Shown: one piece after another, positions 33,244-43,508 of the stretch
How positions within the stretch are numbered: the stretch's first letter is position 1
Layout: each line of letters starts with the position of its first letter
NCBI RefSeq assembly: GCF_900142015.1
Contig: NZ_FQZN01000009.1
Span: forward strand, 62,001-126,000
Direction of reading: 5' to 3'
Length of the DNA: 64,000 nt
From: Bacteroides stercorirosoris
Lineage (GTDB): Bacteria; Bacteroidota; Bacteroidia; Bacteroidales; Bacteroidaceae
Notes under the pieces: generated by a model
Database searches by the model: none
The model's input: only the letters and a program-made list of their open reading frames with translations
Told to the model about the DNA's origin: nothing
Translations under genes and position numbers: made by a program

Positions 33244-36162
33244 ATGAACAAACTATTCCGACAAATTGGTTTAACGCTTATCCTGCTGGTAGCGATAAGC
33301 TTAGGAAGTTGTACTTCGAAGTACAGTTACGAAACAGTGCCCAACGATCCGCTGAAAGCGCGCATCTACACTCTGGACAACGGTCTGAAAGTTTACATGA
33401 CCGTCAACAAGGAAACTCCGCGCATACAGACGTACATTGCCGTACGCGTAGGCGGTAAGAACGACCCCGCAGAAACCACCGGGTTGGCCCACTACTTTGA
33501 ACACCTGATGTTTAAAGGTACCAACAATTTCGGCACTCAGAACTACGAAATTGAAAAGCCTATGCTCGACCAGATCGAGGAACAATTTGAAATCTACCGC
33601 AAGACGACGGACAGCCTTGAACGCAAAGCCATTTACGCAAGAATAGACAGCATCTCTTACGAAGCTTCCAAATATGCCATCCCCAACGAATATGACAAGC
33701 TGATGGCAGCCATCGGCGCCAACGGAACAAACGCCTACACCAGTTTCGACGTGACCTGCTACACCGAAGACATCCCCAGCAATCAGATTGACAACTGGGC
33801 GAAGATTCAGGCAGAACGTTTTGAGAACTGCGTAATCCGTGGTTTCCACACAGAATTGGAGACGGTTTACGAAGAAAAGAACATGTCACTGACCCGCGAC
33901 CCGCGCAAGGTATACGAAGCCGTTCTCTCCTCCCTCTTCCCCCACCATCCTTACGGCACCCAAACCGTGCTCGGTACGCAGGAAGACCTGAAGAATCCTT
34001 CCATCAAGAATATCAAGGAATATTATAAGAAATGGTATGTACCCAACAACATGGCCATCTGTCTTTCGGGCGATTTCGATCCCGACCAGATGATTGCCAC
34101 CATCGACAAATATTTCGGTGGACTGAAACCTAATCCCGACCTGCCGAAACTGAATCTGCCGAAGGAAACAGATATCACCGCACCGGTTGTGCGCGAAGTC
34201 TTCGGCCCGGACGCAGAAAGCGTTGCCCTGGCCTGGCGTTTCCCCGGAGCTGCCAGCAAAGATGTGGAAACATTGCAAGTGGTTTCCCAAATACTCTATA
34301 ACGGTCAAGCCGGCCTGTTCGACCTTGACCTGACACAGCAACAAAAGACGTTAAGTTCTTATTGCTATCCTATGACCATGAGCGATTACAGCGCACTGTT
34401 GATGCAGGGACGCCCCAAACAAGGACAGACCCTGGATGAAGTGAAAGACCTCATGCTGGGTGAACTGAAGAAACTCCGCGACGGCGACTTCGACGAAAAG
34501 ATGCTGGAAGCCAATATCAACAACTTCAAACTGTATCAGATGCAGCAGTTGGAAAACAATGACGCACGTGCCGACATGTTCGTACAGTCATTCGTTAATG
34601 GCAGCGACTGGGCAGACGAAGTAACCGCCCTCGACCGTATGTCCCGACTGACCAAGAATGACATCGTAGCTTTTGCCAACAAATATCTGAAAGATGACAA
34701 TTACGCCATCATCTACAAGAAACAAGGTAAAGACCCGAACGAAAAGAAGATGTCAAAACCGGAAATCACCCCTATCGTGATGAACCGCGACACAGTCAGC
34801 GCTTTCCTGAAAGAAATACAGGCAAGCACCGTGCAACCCATCGAACCGGTATTCCTGGATTACTCCAAAGACCTCGCGCAACTGAAAGCCAAATCGGACA
34901 TCCCCGTGCTCTACAAACAGAACACTACGAACGACCTCTTCCAGTTGATTTATCTCTTCGATATGGGTAACAACAACGACCATGCGCTCGGCACCGCCGC
35001 CCAATACCTCGAATACCTCGGCACCGCCGACATGACTCCCGAAGAGGTGAAGAGCGAATTCTACCGGCTCGCCTGCTCATTCTTCGTATCACCGGGCAGC
35101 AAGCGCACATACGTCGTGCTCTCCGGCCTCAACGAGAATATGCCTGCCGCTATGGCCCTCTTCGAGAAACTGATGGCAAACGCCCAGGTCAACAAAGAGG
35201 CTTACACCAATATGGCAAAAGATATTCTGAAATCACGCAAGGATGCCAAACTGAATCAGATGCAGAACTTCTCACGCCTGTTGAGTTATGTCACTTATGG
35301 CCCGAAATCCCCTGCCACCAACATGCTGACCGAGGCCGAACTGACCTCCATGAATCCGCAGGAACTGATTGACCGCGTGAAAGACCTGAACAGCTTCAAG
35401 CACCGCATTCTTTACTACGGTCCGAGCAGCCAGGACGATTTGCTCGCTATCATCAACAAAGAGCACCAGGCACCGGAAACATTGAAAGAGATTCCGGAGG
35501 GAAATAACTTTGAACCGCTACTCACACCGGAAACAAAGATTTTCATCGCTCCGTACGAAGCCAAACAAATCTATATGTCGCAGATTTCCAACAAGGGAGA
35601 AAAATTCGACCCTGCCACCGAATCGGGACGCCAGTTGTACAACGAGTATTTCGGCGGTGGCATGAACTCCATCGTATTCCAGGAAATGCGCGAAAGCCGC
35701 GGCTTGGCTTACTCTGCATGGGCAGGTATGATGAAACCGACTTATTTGACCGATCCTTATACGCTCCGCACCCAGATTGCCACGCAGAATGACAAAATGG
35801 TAGATGCCATCAATACATTCAACGACATCATCAACAATATGCCGGAATCTGAAGCTGCCTTCAAGCTGGCTAAGGATGGCATGATTGCCCGTATGCGCAC
35901 CGACCGCACCATCAAGATGGACGTTATCTGGGATTATATCAGCGCCCAATATCTGGGACAGAACGTCGACAGTCGCATCCAACTGTATAACGACGTGCAG
36001 AATATGACGTTGAAAGATGTCATCGACTACCAGAACAAATGGATCAAGGGACGTACTTATACGTATGCCATCCTCGGTGATAAAAAAGAACTGGACATGA
36101 ATGCCTTGAAGAAAGTAGGTCCGGTGATTGAACTGAAACAGGAAGATATATTCGGATATTAA
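33244..36162 (+). CDS. M16 family zinc metallopeptidase lipoprotein (two-domain)
   Basis: I choose the ATG at 33244 (972 residues). It directly opens a lipoprotein signal (MNKLFRQIGLTLILLVAISL, then GSC), and the earlier ATG at 33196 overlaps a likely promoter. The inverted zinc motif HYFEH is followed by LMFKGT, and the distal Glu ligand lies in ELETVYEEKN. A second M16-like half follows (FGGGMNSIVFQEMRESRGLAYSAW), which carries the usual R/Y substrate-contact region without the zinc motif. It is a pitrilysin/processing-peptidase-like enzyme, probably in the periplasm, that digests peptides. It is followed by a strong terminator and is monocistronic. Confidence 0.93.
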   Translation: MNKLFRQIGLTLILLVAISLGSCTSKYSYETVPNDPLKARIYTLDNGLKVYMTVNKETPRIQTYIAVRVGGKNDPAETTGLAHYFEHLMFKGTNNFGTQNYEIEKPMLDQIEEQFEIYRKTTDSLERKAIYARIDSISYEASKYAIPNEYDKLMAAIGANGTNAYTSFDVTCYTEDIPSNQIDNWAKIQAERFENCVIRGFHTELETVYEEKNMSLTRDPRKVYEAVLSSLFPHHPYGTQTVLGTQEDLKNPSIKNIKEYYKKWYVPNNMAICLSGDFDPDQMIATIDKYFGGLKPNPDLPKLNLPKETDITAPVVREVFGPDAESVALAWRFPGAASKDVETLQVVSQILYNGQAGLFDLDLTQQQKTLSSYCYPMTMSDYSALLMQGRPKQGQTLDEVKDLMLGELKKLRDGDFDEKMLEANINNFKLYQMQQLENNDARADMFVQSFVNGSDWADEVTALDRMSRLTKNDIVAFANKYLKDDNYAIIYKKQGKDPNEKKMSKPEITPIVMNRDTVSAFLKEIQASTVQPIEPVFLDYSKDLAQLKAKSDIPVLYKQNTTNDLFQLIYLFDMGNNNDHALGTAAQYLEYLGTADMTPEEVKSEFYRLACSFFVSPGSKRTYVVLSGLNENMPAAMALFEKLMANAQVNKEAYTNMAKDILKSRKDAKLNQMQNFSRLLSYVTYGPKSPATNMLTEAELTSMNPQELIDRVKDLNSFKHRILYYGPSSQDDLLAIINKEHQAPETLKEIPEGNNFEPLLTPETKIFIAPYEAKQIYMSQISNKGEKFDPATESGRQLYNEYFGGGMNSIVFQEMRESRGLAYSAWAGMMKPTYLTDPYTLRTQIATQNDKMVDAINTFNDIINNMPESEAAFKLAKDGMIARMRTDRTIKMDVIWDYISAQYLGQNVDSRIQLYNDVQNMTLKDVIDYQNKWIKGRTYTYAILGDKKELDMNALKKVGPVIELKQEDIFGY

Positions 36163-36188
36163 TTTATCCGGTTCATAAACTCAGAAAT

Positions 36189-36238
36189 GAGGGTATATCA
36201 AAAGTGCCGCGCTTTTGATATACCCTCTTTTTCTTTTT
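36189..36238 (+). terminator. Strong terminator after the M16 peptidase gene
   Basis: A perfect 16-bp stem (36189-36204 with 36212-36227) and a 7-base loop are followed by TTTTTCTTTTT. Confidence 0.95.
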
Positions 36239-36315
36239 ATAACCGTTCGTTTTGTCCCAGTCTATAAATACTCCTTATTACATAAAAATTCCCCCTTCGG
36301 CATACTGCCATTGCC

Positions 36316-36323
36316 TATCTTTG
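36316..36323 (+). promoter_or_regulatory. -7 element upstream of GH28
   Basis: TATCTTTG lies 45 bp before the chosen start codon. The -33 region (TTCGG near 36296) is weak, as expected for a promoter that needs an activator. Confidence 0.5.
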
Positions 36324-36368
36324 CCCCGCATTCACTTTGTATCACTATCAAAGAACATTATACAAACC

Positions 36369-37847
36369 ATGAAACGTTTATCTATCTTCATTGTGGGAGT
36401 AATGGTGGCTGTGGTAGCCATGTCCCGCACATTCGACATGAGAAAATTGGGAGCTGATGCCAAAGGCATCAAGCCGTGTACGGAACTTATCAACCGGACC
36501 ATCGAGAAAGCAGCCTCAGAGGGTGGAGGAACCATCTATTTTCCTGCCGGAACTTATCTGACTGCCACTATCCACATGAAAAGCAATATAACATTGCATC
36601 TGGAATCGGGTGCCGTATTGCGCTTCTCCGACAAGTTTGAGGATTACCTGCCTTTTGTAACCGCCCGTTGGGAAGGAACCGTCATGCAGACCCTCTCCCC
36701 ACTGATATATGCACACTCGGCAGAAAATCTGACCATTACCGGACGGGGAACACTGGATGGCAACGGCCTCAAATGGTGGTTATGGGAGTTTGACACCCGC
36801 AAAGTGATAAAAGAGAATGGAGGCAAACTGCCTTCACTGAACAAGTTGCAACAAATGTGGGTGGATGCCAATAAAGACCTGGAAATATCCGACTATTACA
36901 AGCCTTCACTGGAACGCCGGATGTTCCGTCCGCCTTTTATCCAGTTCTACGAATGCAGCAATATTATTATTGAGAATGTGAAAATCATAAATTCACCTTT
37001 CTGGACAGTGAATCCCGCCTTTTGTGACAATGTGACGATTCATGGAGTTACCATCAATAACCCGTCAAGCAACCCCAAAGGACCGAATACGGACGGCATC
37101 AATCCCAGTTCCTGCCGGAATGTGCGCATTTCGGACTGCTTCATCAGCGTAGGAGATGACTGCATCACCATCAAATCCGGACGCGACGCCGACGGGCGCA
37201 AATACGGAAAGGCTTGCGAAAATATTACGATTACGAACTGTATCATGCTCTCCGGTCATGGCGGAGTGGTAATCGGCAGCGAAATGTCAGGAGGAGTGCG
37301 CAGGGTAGCCATATCCAACTGCGTGTTCGACGGAACCAATGCCGGTATCCGGCTGAAAGCGTCCCGCGGACGTGGCGGCGTGGTAGAAGATATCCGGGTA
37401 GATAATATTGTGATGAAGAATATCCAGGGCGATGCTTTCATTTTCGACCTGTTTTATGACCGCCTGTCAAAAGTGGAACCGGTAAGCGAACGTACACCGG
37501 TTTTCCGGAATATCCATCTGAGCAATGTTACGGGAAATGATATCAAGCGGATAGGCTATATAAAAGGTATTGAGGAAATGCCGGTATCGGAGCTTTCTTT
37601 CTCCAATATGAATATGGTGGCGGAGAAAGGTTTTCAGGCAGAGACCGCTACCGACCTACGGTTCAACAACGTGAGCTTTACGGTGCAGGAAGGACCTTCA
37701 CTCAACTTCAGGCAGTGCAAGGAGGTATTCCTGAATGATGTACGGTCGAAGCAACCGGTAGACGGACAGCCTGTGGTGAATATAGAGAAGAACGTGGAGA
37801 AGGTGACGATTATCCATTGCGATTCAACACAGATTGTGAGAAAATAA
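36369..37847 (+). CDS. GH28 polygalacturonase-like enzyme
   Basis: I choose the ATG at 36369 (492 residues). It starts a signal peptide (MKRLSIFIVGVMVAVVAMS), whereas the longer frame from 36252 adds 39 non-signal residues upstream and spans the promoter. The right-handed beta-helix carries the GH28 blocks PNTDGINPSSCRNV, SVGDDCITIKSG, LSGHGGVVIGSE and GIRLKASRGRGG, which supply the catalytic aspartates, His and the RIK-like element. It hydrolyses alpha-1,4-galacturonosyl links in pectin or releases galacturonic acid from oligomers. GH95 follows after 30 bp, so they form an operon. In this locus it is the backbone-cutting activity. The exact mode (exo, or specific to xylogalacturonan) is not visible from sequence. 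Confidence 0.9.
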   Translation: MKRLSIFIVGVMVAVVAMSRTFDMRKLGADAKGIKPCTELINRTIEKAASEGGGTIYFPAGTYLTATIHMKSNITLHLESGAVLRFSDKFEDYLPFVTARWEGTVMQTLSPLIYAHSAENLTITGRGTLDGNGLKWWLWEFDTRKVIKENGGKLPSLNKLQQMWVDANKDLEISDYYKPSLERRMFRPPFIQFYECSNIIIENVKIINSPFWTVNPAFCDNVTIHGVTINNPSSNPKGPNTDGINPSSCRNVRISDCFISVGDDCITIKSGRDADGRKYGKACENITITNCIMLSGHGGVVIGSEMSGGVRRVAISNCVFDGTNAGIRLKASRGRGGVVEDIRVDNIVMKNIQGDAFIFDLFYDRLSKVEPVSERTPVFRNIHLSNVTGNDIKRIGYIKGIEEMPVSELSFSNMNMVAEKGFQAETATDLRFNNVSFTVQEGPSLNFRQCKEVFLNDVRSKQPVDGQPVVNIEKNVEKVTIIHCDSTQIVRK

Positions 37848-37877
37848 AAAAGACATAACCTACAAAACCAATCTGAC

Positions 37878-40349
37878 ATGAGACAACATTTATTCAAAAT
37901 CTTGTTAGTTTGCTTTGCATCCATAGCAAGCAACCATCTGAATGCCCAGGAAAGAGCCATCTTATGGTATGACAGCCCGGCCGAATATTGGGAAGAAGCC
38001 CTCCCCTTAGGCAACGGAAGACTCGGAGCAATGGTATACGGAAATCCGATAAACGAAGAAATCCAACTGAATGAAGAGACGATTTCCGCCGGTTCTCCTT
38101 ACACGAACTACAATCCGGAAACTAAAAACCACTTATCTGAAATCAGACAGTTGATTTTTGAAGGAAAATATCCCGAAGCGCAGGCGTTGGCAGGTGAAAA
38201 GCTTCTCTCGAAGAATGGCTTTGGTATGCCTTATCAAACGGCAGGCAGTTTACGGCTGAGATTCCAAAACCAGGAAGGTTATACAAACTTCCGCCGGGAT
38301 CTGGATTTGGAAAGAGCTGTCGCATCAACCACCTATACAGTGAATGGCGTTGACTATAAACGCGAAGTATTCACTTCATTTGCCGACCAGTTAGTCATTA
38401 TCCGGTTGACCGCCTCACAACCGGGGAAACTGACATTCACCACCTCGCTGACATGCCCGCAAGATGTCGACGTCACCACTTCCGGCAAAGACGGCATGAC
38501 TATGGAAGGAGTGACCAAAGGAAATGAGTTTGTGAAAGGTGCGGTTCGTTTCCGTACGGACTTAAAACTTAAAGTGCAGGGAGGAAAAACCTCTGCCAAT
38601 GATTCTACCTTGGTGGTAACTCATGCAAACAGTGCTACCATCTATCTGGCCATGTCCACCAACTTCGTCAATTACAAAGACATATCCGGCGATCCCGTCA
38701 AACGCAACCAGGCATCCTTAAAGAATGCGGGAAAGAATTATTCCAAGGCACTCCAGGCTCATATCAGTGAGTATCAGAAATATTACAACCGTGTATCGTT
38801 AGATTTAGGCCGTACTGCCCAGGCTGATAAGCCTACCGACATACGTGTCAAAGAGTTTGCCACAGCCAACGACCCTCACCTGGTAGCACTGTACTTCCAG
38901 TTTGGACGCTACCTTCTGATCTCCTGTTCACAACCGGGAGGACAACCCGCCAACCTGCAAGGCATTTGGAATCAGAAGTTAAATCCGGCCTGGAAATGCC
39001 GCTACACCACCAATATCAATGCCGAAATGAATTACTGGCCGGCCGAAGTAACCAATCTGCCCGAAATGCACGAACCTTTCCTGCAAATGATAAAGGAACT
39101 CTATGAGAATGGCCAGAAAGCAGCTCGCGAAATGTACGGTTGCCGTGGATGGATGCTGCATCATAACACCGACCTGTGGCGCATGAATGGCGCGGTAGAC
39201 AAAGCATATTGCGGTCCCTGGCCTACCTGCAATGCCTGGTTATGCCATCATTTATGGGATCGCTACCTGTATTCGGGTGATAAAGAGTTCCTGGTGCAGG
39301 CATATCCAATCATGAAAAGCGCTTCCGAATTCTTTGTTGACTTTCTTGTCAGAGACCCCAATACAGGTTATATGGTAGTCACTCCAAGTAATTCACCCGA
39401 GAATTCACCTTCGCAATGGAGAACAAAAGCCAATCTCTTTGCGGGCATCACTATGGACAATCAGTTAGTATTTGACCTTTTCACAAATACTGAAAGAGCC
39501 GCACGGCTTTTGGAGAAAGATGAGCAATTCTGCGATACGATCCTCTCACTCAGAAAACAGTTGCCACCTATGCAAGTAGGGCAATACGGACAATTGCAGG
39601 AATGGTTTGAGGACTGGGATAACCCGAAGGATCATCACCGTCATATCTCTCACTTATGGGGATTCTTTCCGGGATTCCAGATATCTCCGTACTCCTCACC
39701 CGTACTCTTTGAGGCTGCACGCAACACTCTGATACAACGTGGCGATCCTTCCACCGGTTGGTCTATGGGATGGAAAGTCTGTTTCTGGGCAAGATGCCTG
39801 GACGGAAACCATGCATTCAAACTTATTACCGACCAACTCAACCTCGTTTCCCCCGAAGTGCAGAAAGGACAAGGCGGAGGAACCTATCCTAATCTTTTCG
39901 ATGCACATCCTCCTTTCCAGATAGACGGTAACTTCGGTTGTACAGCCGGTATTGCTGAAATGCTGATGCAAAGTCATGATGAAGCCATCCACCTGCTGCC
40001 GGCCTTGCCGGATGTATGGAAGGATGGTGAGATAAAGGGACTTCGGGCACGCGGAGGTTTTGAAATCATTTCATTGAAATGGAAAAACGGACAGATAGAA
40101 TCTGCCGTAATCAAATCTACTCTCGGAGGTAATCTTCATCTACGCACACACCAGGAATTGGCTATGAATGGAAAAAGTTTGTCTGTGAGTAATACCGGCA
40201 ATACAAATCCTTTCTTTGCCAAACAACCCATAAGCCGACCTTTGATAAGCGAGAAAGCTCCTTTGAAGGGTATTGAACTGAAGAAATCATACGTTTATGA
40301 AGTAGATACCCAGGCAGGGGAAACTTATACTTTTACGAATGTCCGGTAG
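37878..40349 (+). CDS. GH95 alpha-L-fucosidase/alpha-L-galactosidase
   Basis: The 823-residue protein has a signal peptide ending LNAQ. The GH95 N-terminal domain begins [20 protein letters not shown], and [11 protein letters not shown] follows. The catalytic (alpha/alpha)6 barrel contains [20 protein letters not shown] (two Asn of the catalytic network), [10 protein letters not shown] (general acid region) and [20 protein letters not shown] (Asp of the network). GH95 enzymes remove alpha-1,2-linked L-fucose, or in some members L-galactose, by inversion. With GH28 upstream it would trim terminal deoxy-sugar or L-galactose decorations from a plant polysaccharide. The choice between fucose and galactose cannot be made here. 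Confidence 0.92.
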   Translation: MRQHLFKILLVCFASIASNHLNAQERAILWYDSPAEYWEEALPLGNGRLGAMVYGNPINEEIQLNEETISAGSPYTNYNPETKNHLSEIRQLIFEGKYPEAQALAGEKLLSKNGFGMPYQTAGSLRLRFQNQEGYTNFRRDLDLERAVASTTYTVNGVDYKREVFTSFADQLVIIRLTASQPGKLTFTTSLTCPQDVDVTTSGKDGMTMEGVTKGNEFVKGAVRFRTDLKLKVQGGKTSANDSTLVVTHANSATIYLAMSTNFVNYKDISGDPVKRNQASLKNAGKNYSKALQAHISEYQKYYNRVSLDLGRTAQADKPTDIRVKEFATANDPHLVALYFQFGRYLLISCSQPGGQPANLQGIWNQKLNPAWKCRYTTNINAEMNYWPAEVTNLPEMHEPFLQMIKELYENGQKAAREMYGCRGWMLHHNTDLWRMNGAVDKAYCGPWPTCNAWLCHHLWDRYLYSGDKEFLVQAYPIMKSASEFFVDFLVRDPNTGYMVVTPSNSPENSPSQWRTKANLFAGITMDNQLVFDLFTNTERAARLLEKDEQFCDTILSLRKQLPPMQVGQYGQLQEWFEDWDNPKDHHRHISHLWGFFPGFQISPYSSPVLFEAARNTLIQRGDPSTGWSMGWKVCFWARCLDGNHAFKLITDQLNLVSPEVQKGQGGGTYPNLFDAHPPFQIDGNFGCTAGIAEMLMQSHDEAIHLLPALPDVWKDGEIKGLRARGGFEIISLKWKNGQIESAVIKSTLGGNLHLRTHQELAMNGKSLSVSNTGNTNPFFAKQPISRPLISEKAPLKGIELKKSYVYEVDTQAGETYTFTNVR

Positions 40350-40398
40350 TAGGAAACCGGGATTCTTTGTCAAGAGCAGATTTACATAAGATTAACGG

Positions 40399-40424
40399 AC
40401 GGGAGGCACAGACCTCCCGTTTTT
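40399..40424 (+). terminator. Terminator of the GH28-GH95 operon
   Basis: ACGGGAGG/CCTCCCGT (40399-40406 and 40413-40420) closes a 6-base loop and is followed by TTTTGC. It lies about 50 bp after the GH95 stop codon. Confidence 0.85.
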
Positions 40425-40439
40425 GCTTTCAGAACAGAC

Positions 40440-40526
40440 CATCTGTTTACCTCAGATACATAGTCTGTTTGCCCAAAACACATCATCCGTTTGCCTCAGA
40501 TGCATCATCCGTTTCGCAGGGGTGAA
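40440..40526. repeat. 22-bp-period array D (4 units)
   Basis: The core C(T/C)GTTT(G/A/C) occurs at 40443, 40465, 40487 and 40509, an exact 22-bp period. Units 1 and 3 share the fuller core AT(C)YGTTTRCCTCAGAT, which contains an internal ATCTG/CAGAT dyad. The array sits between the convergent GH95 and GH3 genes and directly follows the GH95 terminator. Confidence 0.8.
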
Positions 40527-40531
40527 TCACT

Positions 40532-40637
40532 GGAATGCCACACTTCAGCAAGTGAAACGAATGGGCTTTAGGCTGTTGAGGTGTGGCATTCGGGTCACTA
40601 AGCTGTGGCATTCGGGGAGCAAACATGTGGCATTTGG
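40532..40637. repeat. 22-bp-period array E (3 direct units plus one inverted copy)
   Basis: TGTGGCATT(C/T)GG occurs at 40582, 40604 and 40626, an exact 22-bp period. An inverted copy GAATGCCACAC lies at 40533-40543 and pairs perfectly with GTGTGGCATTC at 40581-40591. It is out of phase with array D in the same gap. Confidence 0.8.
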
Positions 40638-40656
40638 AAAGACGAACCATAGGGAT

Positions 40657-40690
40657 AAAAAAAGAACGGAGAAGCAGTGCCTCTCCGTTC
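40657..40690 (-). terminator. Terminator of the GH3 gene (second PUL)
   Basis: On the - strand GAACGGAGA (40690-40682) pairs with TCTCCGTTC (40672-40664), followed by seven T. It lies about 100 bp past the GH3 stop codon. The remainder of the 40350-40792 gap is taken by arrays D and E; no gene is seen. Confidence 0.85.
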
Positions 40691-40792
40691 GCGCTAATTT
40701 AAAATTGAATCTTAAATGGATTTACGGATACAAATATACGACATCGGAAAGGCGATGTCAAGTGTTCGGGGATTTTTTTCGCTTTCCAACAA

Positions 40793-43384
40793 CTATTTTA
40801 TAGCAATCGTCGTCCGCTGCAAATCTTCCTCTTTAGAGCTTCCCCCTACCATAATATCATAGTTACCCGGACACACTCTTACCGTATTGGACTGATCGTC
40901 CCACCACTCCAGTTCTTTATCTTTCAGATCGAACTCTACATTGACGGTCTTTCCTGCCGGGATGCGCACACGTTTGAAAGCACGCAGTGTCTTCACCGGT
41001 CCTTCCGCATCCCCTTGTTTTCTGAGATAAACCTGCACCACTTCTTCTCCGTCACGCTTACCCGTATTCGTGACAGGTACGGTGAGTCTCAATGGCTGTC
41101 CGGCTGTAAGCTCACTCTTGTCAAGTGCGGTTTTGCCATAGCCGAAAGTGGTATAGCTAAGTCCGTAACCGAATGGGAACAAAGGCGCATCCTGCATATA
41201 TCTGTAAGTTCTTCCGGTCATGTTATAATCTTCAAAATCGGGAAGCTGAGATACATTACGATAGAACGTAACCGGCAATTTCCCGGCCGGATTATAATCA
41301 CCGAACAGCACCTCGGCAACAGCCGTACCGCCTTGCTGACCGGGATACCATGCTTGCAGGATAGCTTCGCACTTCTGAGTCTCAGGCTCCAGACCGATAG
41401 GCGATCCCGAACAGTTGACCAGAATAATCTTCTTACCCGCACGATGCAAGGCTTCAATCAATTCACGCTGAACGGCTGGCAATTCAATATCCGTACGGTC
41501 ACCTTTCTTGAAACCGGGAAGATTTACTCCCATCTCCTCACCTTCAAGGCTGGGAGATATACCGCTCGCAAAAACAACGATATCCGCATCCTTCACACGT
41601 TCCACTGACTTCCTGATATCCACTTCTTTCTTAAATCCGAGATCGAAGTTCAACTGTGCATCACTTCTCAGATATTCAAAATCAAGTTCCAGATCATACG
41701 ATTTACCGGCCTGCACCTTCATCGCATGGGTAGATTTTCTTGCGCCATGCTTGTTGGAGAACCCTTTCACCTCTTCTCCGTTCACGCGAAGTCTTCCACT
41801 GCCATAGCAATAAACCTCAAGGACGATTTCTCCTGATTCTTTTGGAGTAAATACGCTGTTATAAGTTGCGGAGAAATCCGTCAGATTCACCCCCGGAGCA
41901 AACACCGTAGCACCCGAAGTGCAGAAGCGGAAAGGAGTGGTGACCTGTGCAGTGGTTACCGGTTCGCCCTCACGCTCCAGGTTATTCCAGTAACGGGCCG
42001 TGAAGCCGGGGCCCTTGTCGGACTTACACTGGCTGAATGCACTCTGAATCAGAGTTCTTTCCACCCACGGGCAACCTTGCTCATAGATCAGTTTATCATC
42101 AGCACCCAGCATATTCCGCACTCCATCAAGAATGGTAACAGTGTGTGGCGGCATTCCGTTATAATTTCCCCATTGCATCACGGAGTCATTCGCATTCGGC
42201 CCCATAACGGCTACCGTCAGTCCGCCACGTTTCAGCGGCAGGAAGTTATCCTTGTTCATCAGCAATGTCATGGACTCGCGAGCTATATTCAATGCCAGAG
42301 AATCGTGAGCAGCCGATGCCACTACCGAGAAGGGAATCTTTGTCCAAGACACTTTCTCCGGCTCATCCATTTCGCCCAATGCGAAACGGGCTTTCATCAG
42401 TCGTTTGACAGACGTATCCACTGTCTCTTCCGAAATTAATCCTTTCTTCACGCTCTCTATCAAAGCCTTGTAGCTGGAACCGCATTCCAAATCTGTTCCA
42501 CTGACCACTGCGGCGGCAGAGGCTGATTCCGCATCGGGGTGAGTGTGATGTCCCCGGTCGTTATAGAAATCGGCTATTGCACCGCAATCAGATACGACAA
42601 TGCCGTCAAATCCCCATTCTCCACGCAATATCTGCATCAACAGACGGTCGCTTCCGCAACAGGGATCACCTTCAAAACGATTGTAAGCGCACATCACTTC
42701 TTCCACTTTCCCTTCTTTCACCAACGCTTCGAAAGGCGGCAGGTAAGTTTCATACAAATCACGCGGCTTTATATTCTCCGCATTAAAAGAGTGACGGTTC
42801 CACTCCGGCCCCGAATGTACGGCAAAGTGCTTGGCACAGGCATGCAGTTTGTCATACTTTCCATCGGCAGGCCCTTGCAAACCTTTTACTACCATCACTC
42901 CCATCCGGCTTGTCAGATAAGGGTCTTCACCGTATGTCTCGATGCCCCTGCCCCAACGCGGGTCACGGTAGATGTTCACTGTGGGAGTCCACATGGTCAA
43001 GCCCTGATAGCGCTCACGGCTATCCTGGGATGCGTAGTAGGTATTCTTCGCGCGTGCCTCGTCCGACACGGCATTGAACACTTCATACACCATTTCAGGG
43101 TCGAACGATGCCGCCATACCTATCGGCTGGGGAAAGACCGTAGCCAATCCTGCCCTGGCAACGCCATGCAGCGCCTCATTCCACCAGTTATACGGTTTTA
43201 TACCCAATCGTTCCACGGGACGGGAACCATCCATCATAAGATGCGCTTTCTCTTCCAGCGTAAGTTCCTTCACCAGAAGTTCCGCCCGCCTTTCAGGGGA
43301 TAAAGAAGCATCCTTGTAGGATGGTTCTCCACAACCCGCCAAAGCAAGGAAAGGCAGTAAGTAAAAAAGTCTTCCTTTCATCAT
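40793..43384 (-). CDS. GH3 beta-glycosidase with PA14 insert (beta-xylosidase/beta-glucosidase type)
   Basis: The 863-residue lipoprotein has LALAGC near residue 18. The barrel carries YNWWNEALHGVARAG and DPRWGRGIETYGEDP, and the nucleophile block GIVVSDCGAI. The NWWNEALHG signature is the form seen in plant-type beta-xylosidase/arabinosidase GH3 enzymes. A PA14-like insertion spans roughly residues 460-600 (ARYWNNLEREGEP..., SGRLRVNGEEV), inside the second GH3 domain. A fibronectin-III-like domain ends the chain. It is read after SusD but is separated from it by a 124-bp gap containing a terminator-like hairpin. In this PUL it most likely removes beta-xylosyl side chains or exo-units. Confidence 0.9.
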   Translation of the reverse strand: MMKGRLFYLLPFLALAGCGEPSYKDASLSPERRAELLVKELTLEEKAHLMMDGSRPVERLGIKPYNWWNEALHGVARAGLATVFPQPIGMAASFDPEMVYEVFNAVSDEARAKNTYYASQDSRERYQGLTMWTPTVNIYRDPRWGRGIETYGEDPYLTSRMGVMVVKGLQGPADGKYDKLHACAKHFAVHSGPEWNRHSFNAENIKPRDLYETYLPPFEALVKEGKVEEVMCAYNRFEGDPCCGSDRLLMQILRGEWGFDGIVVSDCGAIADFYNDRGHHTHPDAESASAAAVVSGTDLECGSSYKALIESVKKGLISEETVDTSVKRLMKARFALGEMDEPEKVSWTKIPFSVVASAAHDSLALNIARESMTLLMNKDNFLPLKRGGLTVAVMGPNANDSVMQWGNYNGMPPHTVTILDGVRNMLGADDKLIYEQGCPWVERTLIQSAFSQCKSDKGPGFTARYWNNLEREGEPVTTAQVTTPFRFCTSGATVFAPGVNLTDFSATYNSVFTPKESGEIVLEVYCYGSGRLRVNGEEVKGFSNKHGARKSTHAMKVQAGKSYDLELDFEYLRSDAQLNFDLGFKKEVDIRKSVERVKDADIVVFASGISPSLEGEEMGVNLPGFKKGDRTDIELPAVQRELIEALHRAGKKIILVNCSGSPIGLEPETQKCEAILQAWYPGQQGGTAVAEVLFGDYNPAGKLPVTFYRNVSQLPDFEDYNMTGRTYRYMQDAPLFPFGYGLSYTTFGYGKTALDKSELTAGQPLRLTVPVTNTGKRDGEEVVQVYLRKQGDAEGPVKTLRAFKRVRIPAGKTVNVEFDLKDKELEWWDDQSNTVRVCPGNYDIMVGGSSKEEDLQRTTIAIK

Positions 43385-43436
43385 TGTCTATTCTATAATT
43401 TCACAAAATTAATATATTAAATGAAATAGTACGACA

Positions 43437-43484
43437 AAAACCGCAAGATTTTAAATCCGTTGGAGATGAAATCCTGCAGTTTTT
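43437..43484 (-). terminator. Hairpin between SusD and GH3 (intra-PUL terminator or attenuator)
   Basis: On the - strand CTGCAGGATTT pairs with AAATCTTGCGG (two G-U wobbles) and is followed by TTTTTG. It would end or attenuate susC-susD transcription before GH3. Confidence 0.7.
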
Positions 43485-43508
43485 TCAAAGCTCTATGTTA
43501 AATACCTA

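Noticed and set aside
36250..36258. TTTTGTCCC upstream of GH28 as a shared HTCS operator (similar words near 48994-49002 and 55546-55553)
   Set aside because: The word is short and its distance to the -7 box differs between the three promoters (about 58, 60 and 23 bp), so a common operator is not supported without alignment of more PULs.
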